Positions 24,475 to 39,400 of a stretch of 64,000 bases of DNA are shown here, one piece after another; within the stretch, counting starts at the first letter, position 1, and each line of letters begins with the position of its first letter. This DNA is from Tubiluchus corallicola. Taxonomy: Eukaryota; Priapulida; Priapulimorpha; Priapulimorphida; Tubiluchidae. The stretch is from NCBI GenBank assembly GCA_030141605.1, contig JAQGDQ010000113.1:329501-393500 (forward strand), given 5' to 3'. A program made the translations under genes and the position numbers. The notes beneath the pieces were generated by a model. The model saw only the letters and a program-made list of their open reading frames with translations, searched no databases and was not told where the DNA came from.

Positions 24475-27400
24475 TTAAATTAATTAATTATTAATGTATT
24501 ATTTATGACAGCATGACCCAAGAAGTTAATTATACAGTCCTAGTATTATTTCTGTTTATTGAATGGGAATTGAGAATTTATAATTTAGTTGAAGTTTCTT
24601 TATTAAATTAGAAAAACACATTTTGAAGTTTTACCTTATTATTAGCATCAAGTTCAGCATGTTTGTACAGTAGTTTTGCCAGGTAGTCGATAGGATCCCT
24701 TGGTCGCTTGTCTACAAGTTGTGCCAGAGCTACAGCAAGGGGTTCCCCAAGTACCCTAGTCAAGTATTCGCTATAATTTTTCGTTATTTTACCTGCAAAA
24801 TAAAATATAATTCTCTGTAACTTCAAGCGTGGACAGAGCAGCATAATCAAATCAAAAGTTAGCGAAATGTTTATTTGTCTCCTGCATCTGCTAGAAGAAT
24901 GTGATCTAACCGCTTTTAGTGAAATGCAATCCGATCAAAGAAAGTTACTATTTATTCATATATTAATTTGCAAGTTTTTTTTGCTGCAAAAGAAAGTCGG
25001 CTGTTTAGGCTGCGGAAATTTCTTACTTGGATCATCTGGTGGTATAGCTTTTTTACCAGGTTTGACGGGCTTTTCATGCTTCACTGTAACCTGCTCATGC
25101 TTGATCTCAACATCTTTCACATCGTCTTTGCTAATGTCAAGTGACTCATAGTACGGAACATTAGCAACTGAAGGTTTGGGAGGCTTTCGTTTGACATTTT
25201 TACTCGGCTGTTCAATTTCTTCACCATCTTCCCTAAAAAAGTCATACACACAGGGATCTTTCTAAGCTTTCTTCCAGTTTTTAAGTTGGAATAGCTCACT
25301 GTTATCCGGGTAATGATTTTTCACAAAATCAAATATGTCATATAGTTTCATTTAGAATAAGTGGCTTATTGTTTATTTTGTTTTTTTCAATATAGTATAA
25401 AAATGCATTAATTTTCATGTACAAAGACAAGAAGTTAAAACTAATTAAAATATATAGTTCTACTATGTATTACATATATTTCGTTTGAACATAAATAAAT
25501 GTTGAATGCGCTAGTAGTCTCAAAATAATTATTTTTATTTCTCTACAGAAGCTTTCACCCTAAGCAGACATCATCAGACGTTTTGTTATGTTAAAATAGC
25601 AAGTCTCCGGAACACAATAGTAAGTTTATGAGCTCATTTGACATACATATACAATAACAGTAGCCAATTTTATTGCAAAATAAGGATAGCTTGGGTATCT
25701 GCAATTTAAATACAAGTCTGTTTATGCATCAAACATACCAGACCAATATGAGATGAGTGTGATTTATGACCAAAAACTACAAAATCAGCAGCTTTTTTCT
25801 TGAAAATTACTTAAAGATACGCATATATGTTATTTTTACTGACTTTACGTTTTTAAATGCAATCGCCCCGTAAAAGCTCGATGGCCACTCCGGATAAAAG
25901 AGCTGCAGTAGAAATTGTGAATATTTTTTCATACAAGTAAATCAGGGTAATACATTTTCATACACGCCAATCTATATAGGGTAAAGAGGCCACAGCAGAA
26001 ATTGTGAATATATTTAAAATTTTCCTACCAGTAAATCCATATCGGGTAAGGGGCTATAGTAGAAATTGCGAATACATTTTCTTACAAGTAAATCCATACG
26101 GGGTAAGGGAGAGTAAATGTGAATACAGGTGCAGTTCATGTACTCACTTTACACCAGAACTCGTCAGTGTGCTCTTGAATTTTGACGTCTTCTTCTGCTG
26201 TAAAGTGGCTGGAGTGTCTTTCCGTTTAATTTTTTTCCTCTGAGTAGATGGCACTGGCTTTCTTCCTTTCTGCACTATGGCGCATAGATAAAAAATTCAA
26301 AAAATCTTGAATATTTGAACTTTTGACTATGTCGTTAAGACACTCAACTCTAAAAAGAAAACAACAAGTAATGAACAAATCATTTTTGTTTTCAATGTGT
26401 TAAATTTCACCCCATATACAAAAGGCACAACAGGTTAGTGCGTCTGCTCGAGCATTTTTGTCATCATTCAGTTTTTTTTCATTAGAATACTCCTAGAATA
26501 TTTCAACACGACATAATTAACTTTAAATCGGCTTCTACGTTAAGCAACAGAACAAGCAGCAAAATAATAACGGCCACAACATTAGTAGTATTGCGTCTCA
26601 TGTCTTCCGTACTTGGCAAACAGCTATGGAAGACATTTGGTGCAACAAATACTAATGCTATGGCAATAATAAATTGGGCGCTGGTATCACTGTTTATTTA
26701 TTACTACAACGTTTAATTTCCCTTACAATCAGTCGACTGTCATTTTGTATATTTGTGTGGTTTATCTTTTTTATTTATTTATTTTTATTTATTATTTCCT
26801 AAAAATGCCTACCAGTGTAACAATGGAAACGTTGGGTTTTCCTAATAATTGTGTAATTTATTATTCTGTGGATTGTTTATGAAACGGATATTGTTCTTTT
26901 TATAAAGAATTTAAAAACTTTTTATTATGCATTTACATTTAAATTTCGAAAATGTTTAGCTACTTTAAAGTTGATATCTAAATAAAAATTCAAGCTCTCC
27001 ATCGAATGTAATCGTATAAATTAAATACATGTGAACTTGAGTTTATTCTATCACTTCTGAAAACATTCTAAAGTTGCAAAGCACGCCGTCGTGTGCTCGC
27101 TAAAAATAAAGCGTGTTAGAATGTACTATGAAAATACATAATGTGCAATAAAATACAATTTAAATAAATTATAATATAATAAAGAACAATTGATGTACAA
27201 TATTGTCAGCACTGATGGTTTCTTATAAATCAAGATACTTTAAGGGCCGATCTACAACGAAAGGAAAGGCCTATATTGTACACTTCTGCTGTCGATTCTC
27301 GTTCACTGTACATTGTTTTTAATCGCCTGCTGTGTTAATAATTAGTTTGCTTTATTTTTATTTTTACGGCATAATTTCTGCATGTAAATGTGTTTTATGG

Positions 27401-30400
27401 TGGCTTACTGTGAAATAAAATTGTACTTGCTTACAACAAAATGATAAAAGCGTACAAGATGGATTGTGTGTTTAGTATGGACATTTAGTAGGGGGATATA
27501 GACGACTTCAAAGTATGTATGTTGGTTGTTGGCTATTTCGCGATTTTATTTTTTGTTAAAATAAACATCATATTTATAATAAACTCTTATTTAATCAAAT
27601 TATAACAATTTATTATAGCATATATAAAAAAGTTAATCATAAATTCGCTGAAAATATGTTATGAATTTGTTATCACTTTTCAGCAAAAGCGTTTAATTAT
27701 TATTAGATCTCCTTGCTCAATGCTTGTTTTACCAAAGTTTTTTGCCATATGTCTCTTCTAAAAGCGAGATCACTACACCTTTTTCTTGTTTTGTGCTTTC
27801 CTTTCCAGAATTTCCCTTTGTACAACCTTTTCCTTCGTCTTGTTGATGCCCAGTCTTCCAAAAACTCGTAATCGCGAGTATAATATCTAAAAACATCAAG
27901 TTTTCTGGCGTTTTGACATTTAAAACGAAAGCCATCATCACCAATTTTAGTGCCTCTATCATTATTTACATTAACATCACTGATTTTCTCGTTTTGTAGG
28001 CGAACATCAGCAATAGCCGCACCTTTAACTTTGCCTTCACCTTCAAATAAGCCACTGATATCAGAAGCGAACTCGCAGAAAATGTCATTGTTAGTGGGTT
28101 TATTAATAATTTTCAGACTCTCAGTATTTCCTGTATGATCATTGCCGCTAGTATCACAAGTCGTATGACGTGAAACGTTAATACTAGTGTCTTGCTTTGC
28201 AGCAGCAGTAGAGTAGTGGGATTCTTCTATCTCACTATTGATGTCTTTGTCATCATCTAAAAACCACTGCCTTGTATACAACACAATGTCAATTATGAAC
28301 CTTGGAGAGATGGATGGAATCTCTATAACGTCTCTGTCAACAAGAACGTCAACGCCACATAGTAGTCTTAAATCGAAACGTCCGTAGAATGGCCAAGTTG
28401 CACTATTCGTCGCTTTCTTAGTTACACAATTTACTTTACACCATTCATTAACAGTGAAAGGATACCAGTTCCTGCAAGTTGTATCAATCCTTTGGCAAGT
28501 GAAACTGCGCAGTTTTCTTTCCCGTCTTCTGCTGGTTTTACATTGTTTTCTGCGATGACAAGAAAACTCTGCAATTGTCAAACGAAACGGCCACTGCAAC
28601 GGCCTTAAGAAACTTCGTGAATAATTTTGGAACCATCGAACGTCGTTATACTGTTAAACTCTGCGTTTGGGAGCTCATATTAGGAAATTACAGCAGTTCC
28701 CGTAAAGGCAACGACAATGTAAAGAAAACTGCAAATTATTTAGCAGTGAAGCATATTTATTTGCATGTGAAGATATGAAGATCTTCGCAGTTTCAAAACC
28801 ATTATTTTTTATTTCTTTAAGGAGCTTTCACTCTAGAGATGTATTACTGGAGCCTCATAAATTCTTATTTTTAGACAAAAAGGGCAGTCAACGTTCTTTC
28901 TGTTAAAATGGCAAGTTTAAGGGAGTTCTTTCCTAAGTTCTTACCTAAGTTAATTGCAAATATGGCGTGAAAGAGTAGATTATACTATGAAAGAAGTTTT
29001 GCATAGGTTTTTAGTAAAGCAAGGGAATAAATATTCTTTAACCTAGCAGCAAACAGAAGTGTGAGGATTCAAAGTCTTTTGTCTTATGTGTGATTTGTTG
29101 GGCGAATACATGTTTTTGTGCCTATTTTGCGAAAATGTGTCTAACTAGTGCAGAGTTTCTGATTTCATAAAATAACATTCAGTACTTAGTAACATTAACA
29201 TTAGTAACAAACAATTTAATCACGTTTTTGCTATAGGAACTTCATTACAATTTCATTGGTTGATAATTATAACAATTTCATATCTAATGTGTTTGCTAAT
29301 CTTACTTTTTGTTACACTATCAGTCAGCTCTGGCGTAGGAGCGAGGTGCTTTGAACTTTTGGTTCCTTCAGCAATAGCTTTAGAATTCACCTGATCCTGA
29401 AATAGTACCAAAGTTTACTCTTTTGTTTAATTGGCTTTGATTTTCTTCACTTTATGACCACACTACTCTATTATACCTTCTCCACTTCAAACAAACAGAC
29501 GCCGCTCAAATTATCCCTTCATTCCAATGCACTCTGCTCCATTCCGTTTATTGCCACTTGATTTTACTCCACCCTCCTCAATAGTAGTTAACTCCAATCC
29601 GCTCACTCCAGTCCTCACCATTGCACTCCACTTCACTTCATTTTGCTTTGTTCCACTCTACCCCATAGTCACCACGGTCCACCTCCCCTTTCTGTCGTAA
29701 AGATTAAAGTAAAAAAACTTCTGTTCAAATCCATACCGCATTTTCAACAGCTGTGACAGTTAGCAATGGTTTATCCGAAAGATTCTTCTTTCTCTTAACG
29801 TCATTCATATCTAACTCGCTATGATGATTCAAATACATCTCTGGTGTGTTTCCAAACTGCAAAAAACGTTGAAAACCGTCCGCTTACTGGTTGAAATATT
29901 GGCTAAGATTATTGTGAATTGCCACATTTAAGATAGGTTACATTCACCGATCTGCTCTAAACTTTCATCTTTTCTTATTACAAGTCTGACATAACAAAAA
30001 AAACAATTACAATCATAATTCCGATGAAAATGCACGTTGAACGGACAGTAACTTGTACATTAAACAGTAAGGTACATTAAACATTGAACACTATGTACAA
30101 TAACTTTCCAATATGGCCAAGATTAAGACAATTTTAAACTTACATTGTCCTTCTGTATTGTTATCGCTCCTGCGCTGACCAGTACTTTGTACGTGTGTCC
30201 GCCATCCCTTAAGCCGGAGGCATAGTGAAGGGCAGTACGACCATTCTGAAACGATAGCTTCCGGCTTATGAAACGATAGGTTCCGTTTTACAAAATGCAA
30301 CATAATTCTAAGGTCATCTTACATGTTACAGTAACTGTTCTAAACAAAATTCGTTGCGTTTGAGGAGGAATTACTGCTTGAATAATAACTATTTATAAAT

Positions 30401-33400
30401 TTAATTTCATTAACTGATGGAATAAATGTGCAATTAAGATAATTTTTGTAACTGCTCTTTACCGAAACGAACGAATGAATTTGGCTGTGAACGTAGGAAC
30501 TTCTGGATAACAAATCCAATGCCATAGCCACTACACAACACAGGCCACTGTAGTCAACAATATCTCAATTATTAAAAATAAATTACACAAATTTCACTTA
30601 ATAACACTATATAACTGTCTAATATTACCCTATTTAACTTACTGTTGTATTCTATGGGGGAAACATATCCGACAAACTTAAATTACTTAGCCAGACAACA
30701 GCGTAAACTTTTGAGAATCACTTATAATTTAACTAAACAAGCCCCAATTGAACCTATACTTTTTTATCTCTGGAATTTTAAATTTAGATGACTTAGTTTC
30801 TTACCACCTTGCTATCTATCTGTACAAAACACACCACAGTTTATTACCCCCGCGTTTCATAAATCCCGTCGTACGTAATCACCAACATCACTTCACTAGA
30901 TTTAATGAATATTATATTTCATTTTGCAGGACCAATGTTGCCAGACACTTAAAATTTTCCTCTCCAAATCTATGGAAAGAAATACCAATTTATGTCACAA
31001 CACATCGAAATTTATATGGCTTTAAGAGATACATGAAATCTCTTCTGCTCAAATCTTACTTATAATGCATTTTTGGCTTTTGCCGTGAAGTGCGATAGTT
31101 ACAGTACATCCCGCGACTGGTTGAATTACAGTTTATATTTTCATACGTTTGCATCACGTCTCCGCTGAACTCCTTTCTATTTCATTTCTCTTCTCTTTTT
31201 CTCTATCTTTGTCTATTATTTTATCTTAACTATCTATCTATCTTTCATATCATCTCATATATGAGTTTCATTCCTCATCATTCCATTCTCTAGCACTACG
31301 TAAATGTTTTCTTTATCATACGATTCACTTCAAATTTTCAGATTATTTTCATTACTTTTTTTCTTTCACAGTGTGCGGCAATCTAACAGGCCCTGTTTTT
31401 AATTGCCCGCAACACATTTACATTTGTATATATAGCAAACCTAAACTATGATTTATCTAAACTAGTTATGTGCTCAAAGTAAACTGTATATGAATTTACT
31501 AAGCAACATACAATAGCGATAATTCTCTTGTTTATCTTTCAACCCCACAGTGTTTTGAGAGTCAAGTTAGTATATTTGTAATGATGCTGTACATAACGTT
31601 GTTTAGACACCAGTGTTAAAGGAAGTAGCGATATCACTATCTTTGTTTACCATAGGTTCACCTACGTCTAAAGACAGTCTAAATCATTTTTTCCAAAATT
31701 TGCTTCTTATTATGTTTCTTACCGTTTGTTATTCATTGAATAATCGAAAACTTTTTGTTTCTTTTAATGTATTAATTGTGTATTTGTGTTGATGTGAAAT
31801 AAATAAACAATAAACAACCAGCCAAAGTAATTACTAGCTTATTGTAATCCAAATATTCCAGGCTCGAATTCAGGCTCATCTCTCGACTGTTTCACATTTT
31901 GTTCCTTTGCACAAAGCTTCGTTTGAAAATGTAACAATTATAGATTTGTTTCCTCATTGCTGAGTATGGGAACGAAATTAATACTTTGCATTCATCAGTT
32001 CATGCGAAAAAATTAATTAATCTAAAAAAAATTACGTTTTATTGGGACTTGAACCTAGGTCTTCCACATACCTCGTCTGGTACGTTAACAGACCGCGGAT
32101 AATCTTGTGCTATGTATCTGGCAATGGCAGTTTGCTCACAGAGAACAGCCATTATCAATGGCGTGGATCCACTATCGTCACGTTGAACAGCAAGCTCCTT
32201 CCTGTCAAGTAACTGTTTGACTGTGCGAAGATTTCCGCTCTTGATAGCTGCCTTTATGTCCGCTTGCCTTTCCTTTAATCAATTATAAAAAAACTGTAAA
32301 CTCGGATTAAAAATCATTTTGTACCTCTGTAAATTTCACAATTGCTAACATTTTTGCCTTGAAATAAATTTTACTTGCATCAGATTTGCTTAATTAAGTT
32401 GTGGAATCAAAGCAATTAACTTTGTGCATGACGATCAAGTCATGAGTTCTGCATCTTGTCATTTACCGCTGTAAGAAGTGTAAGACGACAGGATTCGTCT
32501 GAAGAGTGAAAACAGATTGGAGATAAAATCCTAAAAATGACTTTATCAGGTTTTACAATGAAAGAATTACATTACGTGCTTTGATTCCGTTTCACTTAGC
32601 ATGTATGTAATGGCTGCTTTTAATAACTTCCAAAAAAAGAGTAAAAAGAAATCTAGAAAAATTATGTTCCAGTATTAAATTAACCTTTTTCCATTTATCT
32701 TTTGTAGCAGTTACATCAAAGTCTTCTTGTTGCTCTTCCTGGTCACGTGACACTAGTGACACTGGCTGCTGTCGACGTGTGGCTTCTCCACTCAGTAATT
32801 CATCAAGACTTATAGCTTCGTTATTTCTGTTGTTCAAGTAAAATTCCGGACTCCTTCCGTTCTGTTTTTTCAGAATAAAAGTTAATATTAATAAATGTTT
32901 GCAAGTAACACTTATCGCCAGCAGTCTTCACTAAATTGATCGTTTAAATTTTAATGTTTAAAGCAAGAGAAAGTTTGAACAATGTTCTGAATTTTTGAAT
33001 CACTTCTTCAGCAGTTTGCAGTTTTTCTTACAAAAATTTACTCACGAGATCCAAAATCCTTGTGTCCGCATTTGCATTGACAAGTAATTTGTAAATATGG
33101 CCTCCGTCTTTCAATACTGCAGCATAATGAAGCGATGCTAATCCTTCCTGTTAAAATAAATTACTATAATATTTCCAGAAAAATAAAGAAAGTCATAACT
33201 GAAAACAATTAAAGCCCAATTAAGGCCTATATTCCATCAAATATATACAGTTATATACATAAATCGAATCAATCAATCTACACAGAGGTATTTGTTTTAC
33301 CTATGTATTATGGGATGTTATTATTCTACCTTTCTATCATCATCGTCATTGTACCGTCATCTTCATCATCATCATCGTCATCGTCGCCGTCGTCGTAATA

Positions 33401-36400
33401 TCATTCATCATCACCATCATCATCATAATTAACCGTCATCGTCATCAGGGTGAAGGAGAGAAAGTCCAAAACTTTCGAAAAAATTGGCAGGCGACTATGA
33501 CAGCCATGAAAAAGAGGCACATCACCAAAAAGTTATCCACTCTTGGGTGTTATAAGTTGTAAAGCTGAATAGGTTTTCTGTTTAACTCACTCGGGATATG
33601 CTAAGCTTTTCAGCCATCTCTCTTTCTTACCACCCACTCATACTTCAACTATTTTATAGTCTTCTTCTTCTTTGGAAGCAAAAGTGACTGTAATCTGCAA
33701 CCTTACTCACATTGTCCTGGCTGTTTATGCACTCGGGAAAACTGGACAAGATGTAACGAACAATATCGCTTTGTTCACTCATAACAGCGAAGTGTAGTGG
33801 ACACTGGCCAACAAAATTCCTTGCAGTAGCTAATTGCTTCCTATCCATGAGTTGTTTGATGCTTCGTAAATCTCCCAGTTTACAGGCTTCCTCTATTTCC
33901 GCAAGTCTTTCCTGTTAACATTGTTTAAATTTTTATTCTTGATGTAATTTTAACACCTTTGTACACAAAAACGGATTAACCATCAATAATAAAAAGTATT
34001 AGTATTATAACCAAAATAATAACAATAATTATTATTTTGGTTATAATACTAATACTTTTTATTATTAATAATAATTTTAATAATAATAATTATTATTATT
34101 GTGAATTGTTGTGGAGGCCTAATATTTTATAGGTTATTTATGCTTTCATTTTTAGGCAAAAGGGTTCCTAAACAAAATCGCAAAACTCGTCCAAACACAG
34201 CAACAAAATTTTAACTAGCTGCAACTTTCAAACTGATGTAAGTCAATGAACAAACCACGCTAGCTGATGCATTTTTGCTCAAATTTGTTCAATATTACGA
34301 CATTACGCCCTCTTCAAATCATCTAGGTGCTTCTACGTTCTAAAAGGCAGATCCCACTTGTTAAGGCCACGCATTCCTGTCCGTCGCCACCGCCCACAAT
34401 GCATCATCCCTTAAATCTAGAGTTGTATTTTCTAAATCTTTTTGCAGTATATGTATATATGTCAGTAGCTGACCCCCTTTCTAGACTTTTGATAATTTAG
34501 AAGGAAATTAATTTGGATTGGATTTGGCCTCATGAATTTGTGAACCTAGATAGTGCATATGGTATTTTTTTGGTTATATATTCGTAAAGTCGTTATGTCG
34601 GCGATGTAATGTTGAAATATTGAACAAACTTAAACAAAACACCAGATTTACCACAACAAGCTTGGGTAATTCATTTATTTACATAGTGTAATGGTTAAGC
34701 CACTTTTTGCCAATTAAATGCCTAACCTCAAACGATTATCCTTGATAATTAATTAGATCCCTTTCTTGCCACAACGGTCTACTATAATTCGGCCTGCCAG
34801 TGAATGTTGGACCCGAACTGTACCGAACTGCAGTAGGCCGAATGATGCCTGTATACACTTAGGTGTATTTTTTGTAATTATACTTGTACATTTCAAATAG
34901 TTTAGTTTGTTGAGAAAATGATAATTTACTCCATCTGAGATAAAAAATAAAACAAAAAAAAAGAAAAATGAGTTCATACAAACTGGAGCGATTAATTTGC
35001 TTACAATTGCTTAATTGTGTCTACTAACGACACAAATATATGAAAATCTGCTGCTAATTTAATTTCACACCTCAGTTTTCTTAAGAAGCAGCTCCTGGTT
35101 TTCTTCAGCTGTTCTTTTTTGTTTTTTACGGACTTTCTTTGTTTTTTCTTCCTGTATGTTGATTACGTCTTCTTCACCCGATACTGTTCTGCCAATCTGT
35201 TCAATGTAAATCAAGAAACTGCAGAAACTATCACCAATAACATATTAATCATAGCGCTTGGCTAGCTGACGGCAATGACAGTGATAGTCGCGATAATGAT
35301 AACTGTGACGGTGGCTAAATTGGTGCGATGGCAAAGAGAGTCAAGATTAAAATGACAACCTAAGATATTTCTAAAAAAAAACTTCACTTACTGCGTCATG
35401 TTCATTTTCTTCTGCTTCTGCACCAGATGTCACTAGTAGTTTGTACACGTGACCACCATCATTTAAAACAGCTGCATATTGAAGAGGCGTCCTGTTGTTC
35501 TGTGGAATGAAATTAAGGCTGACATAACATTACTATAGTCATTTAACTAATTCTAATAAAAATGTTTAGCAAAAGCACAGAAAAACACAGGAACACAGCC
35601 CGGAAAAGCGCCTATGATTCATATTGAATTGAAATGAATTTGAATCGCCAAAAAAGTCACAGCCTGGCACTCTGGATGTTCTAGAAGATCAAAACAAACT
35701 GTTGCTAAATGTAAAAAAATGTTCAGAAAATTCCACGTTCTGGGGTAATTTCGCAGTTACAGAAGGATGAAGTTTAAAGCACAACAAGTTATGCACTTTA
35801 CACACGTTACACACGTGTTACACACGTTTGTATAATGTAGCTTTTATATTGCGAGATAAATCAGAAAAAGTAACACAGTTCGTTAATATAGCCTACGATG
35901 TCCGAAGTTAGTTTTATAAGCTACTAAGATCCATATAACTTAAAAAACTTACATCTCTCTCTCGCTTTTGTATAGCGCTGTTAACGAGTTTAATATTAAT
36001 TTTTTAATTTAATTGTTTAGCATCTTTATGTATTTGATTGCCTGTTGATATTTCTGATTAGAAATTGTTCTGTTCTTGTTTTTTCTACTGTAGCACCACT
36101 GGTCACATTTGCGCTACATGGTATGTGTGTACAAGGCATGAACGTATGAAACGTATTGAACATTGCTATCGCTGTGTGACCTTGTAGTTAAAACACTTGT
36201 CTAGGTAACGAAAGTCTATAATCCAAATCCAATCCAAGTCACATCTTTTCAGAATTCCATTTTCACTTGGTAATTTGTCAGTTGATTTCGTCATTAACGA
36301 GTGGTTCACAATTTTTCAGCGTCTCCTTTCTTTCTTCAACTCATTACCCCAGATGAGTAATAAATGTAATGAAGTAAACCGCAATGTTTTACGAACGTTC

Positions 36401-39400
36401 TGGCATTCACAGTCATAATCTATTAATGTTATTCCGTCATTAATTATTAATCAAATATTAGCTTTAAAACTAAGATCATACCTTGTCACGGCAGTTGACA
36501 GCAGAAGGATTTTGTTGCAGGATGTATCTGATGACAGCAGTCTGTTCGTGCATCACTGCAACATGCAGAGGCGTCATACCACTATCGTCAACCATCAAGG
36601 CAAGTTCTTTGCGGTCAAACAATTGTTTCACGTCTCGTAGGTTACCTTCTTCAATGGCAGTGTTTAATATGGATAACTTCTCCTATCAAAGATCATGCAG
36701 GGAACTAAATAAAAACATGCAGTTACATACTTCTTTTGATCTCATACTTTGTCCTAAATTACGTTTTTTATAGTCAATTCACAAAAGATGTGACAATTGA
36801 AAAAACCAAGGTGCTTCTTGTTTCAAACAGTTTGTTATTTCTGTTATTTGATTTTGCTGGAATTTACAGAAACTTTATCAAACGGTAATGTGGAAGTGGC
36901 CGAAATCATCGCCATACCATCGTCTGGTCATCTGGTGCATGACCAAATGCATCGACCAGAACACTGTCTGCGTAAATGTCATCAGCCTTTTCGAAGTCTT
37001 CAATTTTTTTCTCGACGTCGAGACTTTCTCTAGTTTCTTCTTGATTTCTTCCTCCTGCTTCAGATGCTATTAATCTTCTTTCACCACTCTGTAAAGGAAT
37101 TGTAGACCGTGCAGGTAGTGTAGATGCGTTGCTTCAAGTACAAAAGCGAAAAATCTTACTAATACTACCAGGTAGAAACACATTGAAGCGACGATAATGC
37201 AAATACCCATACATGTTCATCCAACAACAGAAATTTTTGCACTTTCTCTGTTTCTTAAATTTACTTTACAGCGTGATGTTGACCGTTTGGACGAGAATTG
37301 TCACAACGAGTACGAAGCATCGAAATAAACAACGATGAACCGTGAGAGTAAATTAATATGTGCCTTACCACAAGCACATATGTAGGTCTTGCTGACGATT
37401 GCTAGATATCGGTTTGCGGAATATCTAATTGCATGGAAAAACTGTTACACTGACATAGTGAACAAAAGAATGACAGAAAAACGAAAATTTATACAAGTCC
37501 TACATGTGTAAGCATGTGTAAATGTTACGTAAATTTGTAAAAATCGGCACTTTCACCATGAAATTAACGTTAAATATCTCCATGGGACCTATAAAAGGAA
37601 CTTTTGTGAGGTTACGTTTTAACCCCTACAAACCCTTTAATTCTTTATGTCCCATTTGGTTTTCCAACTAAGTTGTATGAAGCAATCAGTCTTATTCAGT
37701 ATCTACTTACAGTCGATGTATCATCTCGCCCTTGACTTGAAACAATGTGTCTAGACTGTACAGGAGACAAGACTTCTGACTCAACTGAACTACTTCCTGC
37801 GGTGGTTTCGTCTGTCACTTCGTCAATGTGCTGACTCAGATAAAAGCCTGCGTCATGTCCACTCTGTCAAGTAGAAAAAATTTCTAATTAAAATGGATTC
37901 AGTCCTAAATGACTGCTGTGACTATGAATTTGAATAGATATTCTTAATTCGTACTTTAATTTTAACACTTTCAGTTAGTTAGTTAAGTTAAACAGAAAAA
38001 ACACTATTTGCATAAAATATACATAGAAACTACTGACAATTAATGCAAAGATTTTGCATAGTGACAAGCTTTTACCATTTAACAAGCAAGCGAAACTGGT
38101 ACGTGTTAAAATGATGAAACAAACCTTATCGATGAAATGAGTGTTCGCCCCTGCCGAAATGAGGACTTTGTACAGGTGTCCTCCATCCCGAAGCTCACCT
38201 GCATAGTGAAGAGGTGTCATGCCAGCCTGTTCAGTAATTAATCAATATGAATAATTAATTAAGAGACTAACTGTCTCCTCATTACAACTTTCATCAAATT
38301 ACTAGTGACAGTAAGTCACTACTTGAAATGAGCGCGCTTCTTTGCGCCCATTCAGACACATTCAGTAAAGTCAGTGTAACAAGCGATGAGGTTATACGCG
38401 ATAATCACGATTGTGCCGTTCGCGGACACCGGAAAATATGACACATTCTCATCCATCCAGAGAGTGTTTAGGTTTTTAGCCCTACAAAATAGCCCATTTC
38501 CTGAAGGTATTCTTATTTCACAATATTTTTCAATATTACGTAGTTCTCCAATTTTACTAATCCCTACAAAGTTCATGTTCACTCACAATGAACATCTAGT
38601 TTAATGCACTGCCAAACAAAAAAGAACAAGCATAGAATTAACCTTATAAGTGTTAAAATAATGTTATTTTCATTAGGATCAGGTACTACTTACGAGGAGC
38701 CGTTAGAACGTTAACACTAATGTATTCTTGCCTTAACTTGAAAAAAAAACAAATTTTGCAACCATCTAAATCGTGCTACGTGTCCGTTGTAATTTCAGTT
38801 TTTTTATCTATTCTGTTACTGCAAGACTTTACTTTTAGTACTACTGTGACATTAACAACGACTTCAGAATGTAATTTGTGTCGGGTTAATTTATGCAGGC
38901 AGCTGTACTTGCTCACACCTGCGACGGCTGTGAGTCTAACATGAGAAGTGAGATCTTTTTCGTTATTTTTATTAGGTTGTTTTTGTATCCACGAAAAAAA
39001 CTGAAGATATCGTTAGGCCAATTCCTACCTTATCTCTGGCATCCAAACTATGAGTAAAATTCTGTGCAATCCAACGCACAATCGCTGTTTCTCCTTTTAT
39101 TACTGCGTAGTGCAGGGGAGTTGCCCCATCTTCATCTGTTGCTATAGCAATTGCCTTTCTATCCATCAGTTGTTTTACTTGGCGCAAGTCACCCTTCTTT
39201 ATGGCTTTATTGATTTTTGTCACTTTTTCCTGTAAGAAGGAAGTTATAAGATTGCTTATGCCACCATAGTTAACACATCTAGAAAATATAAAAGTTAGGC
39301 TATTGAAAATATGACAACATATCTACTTCCCCGTAACCGTTTAAAGCTATTAACAGTCGTAAATCATCTTCATCAAAATGGAGGAAGGAGAAAGGAGAAA

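Noticed and set aside
25265-25351. A 29-codon frame starting MKLYDIF that runs into the acidic exon after one TAG
   Set aside because: The TAG at 25262-25264 interrupts it. The phase of the preceding exon fits only the acceptor at 25232 (ACTTTTTTAG), so this is treated as intron. It could still be an older, longer exon with a nonsense change.
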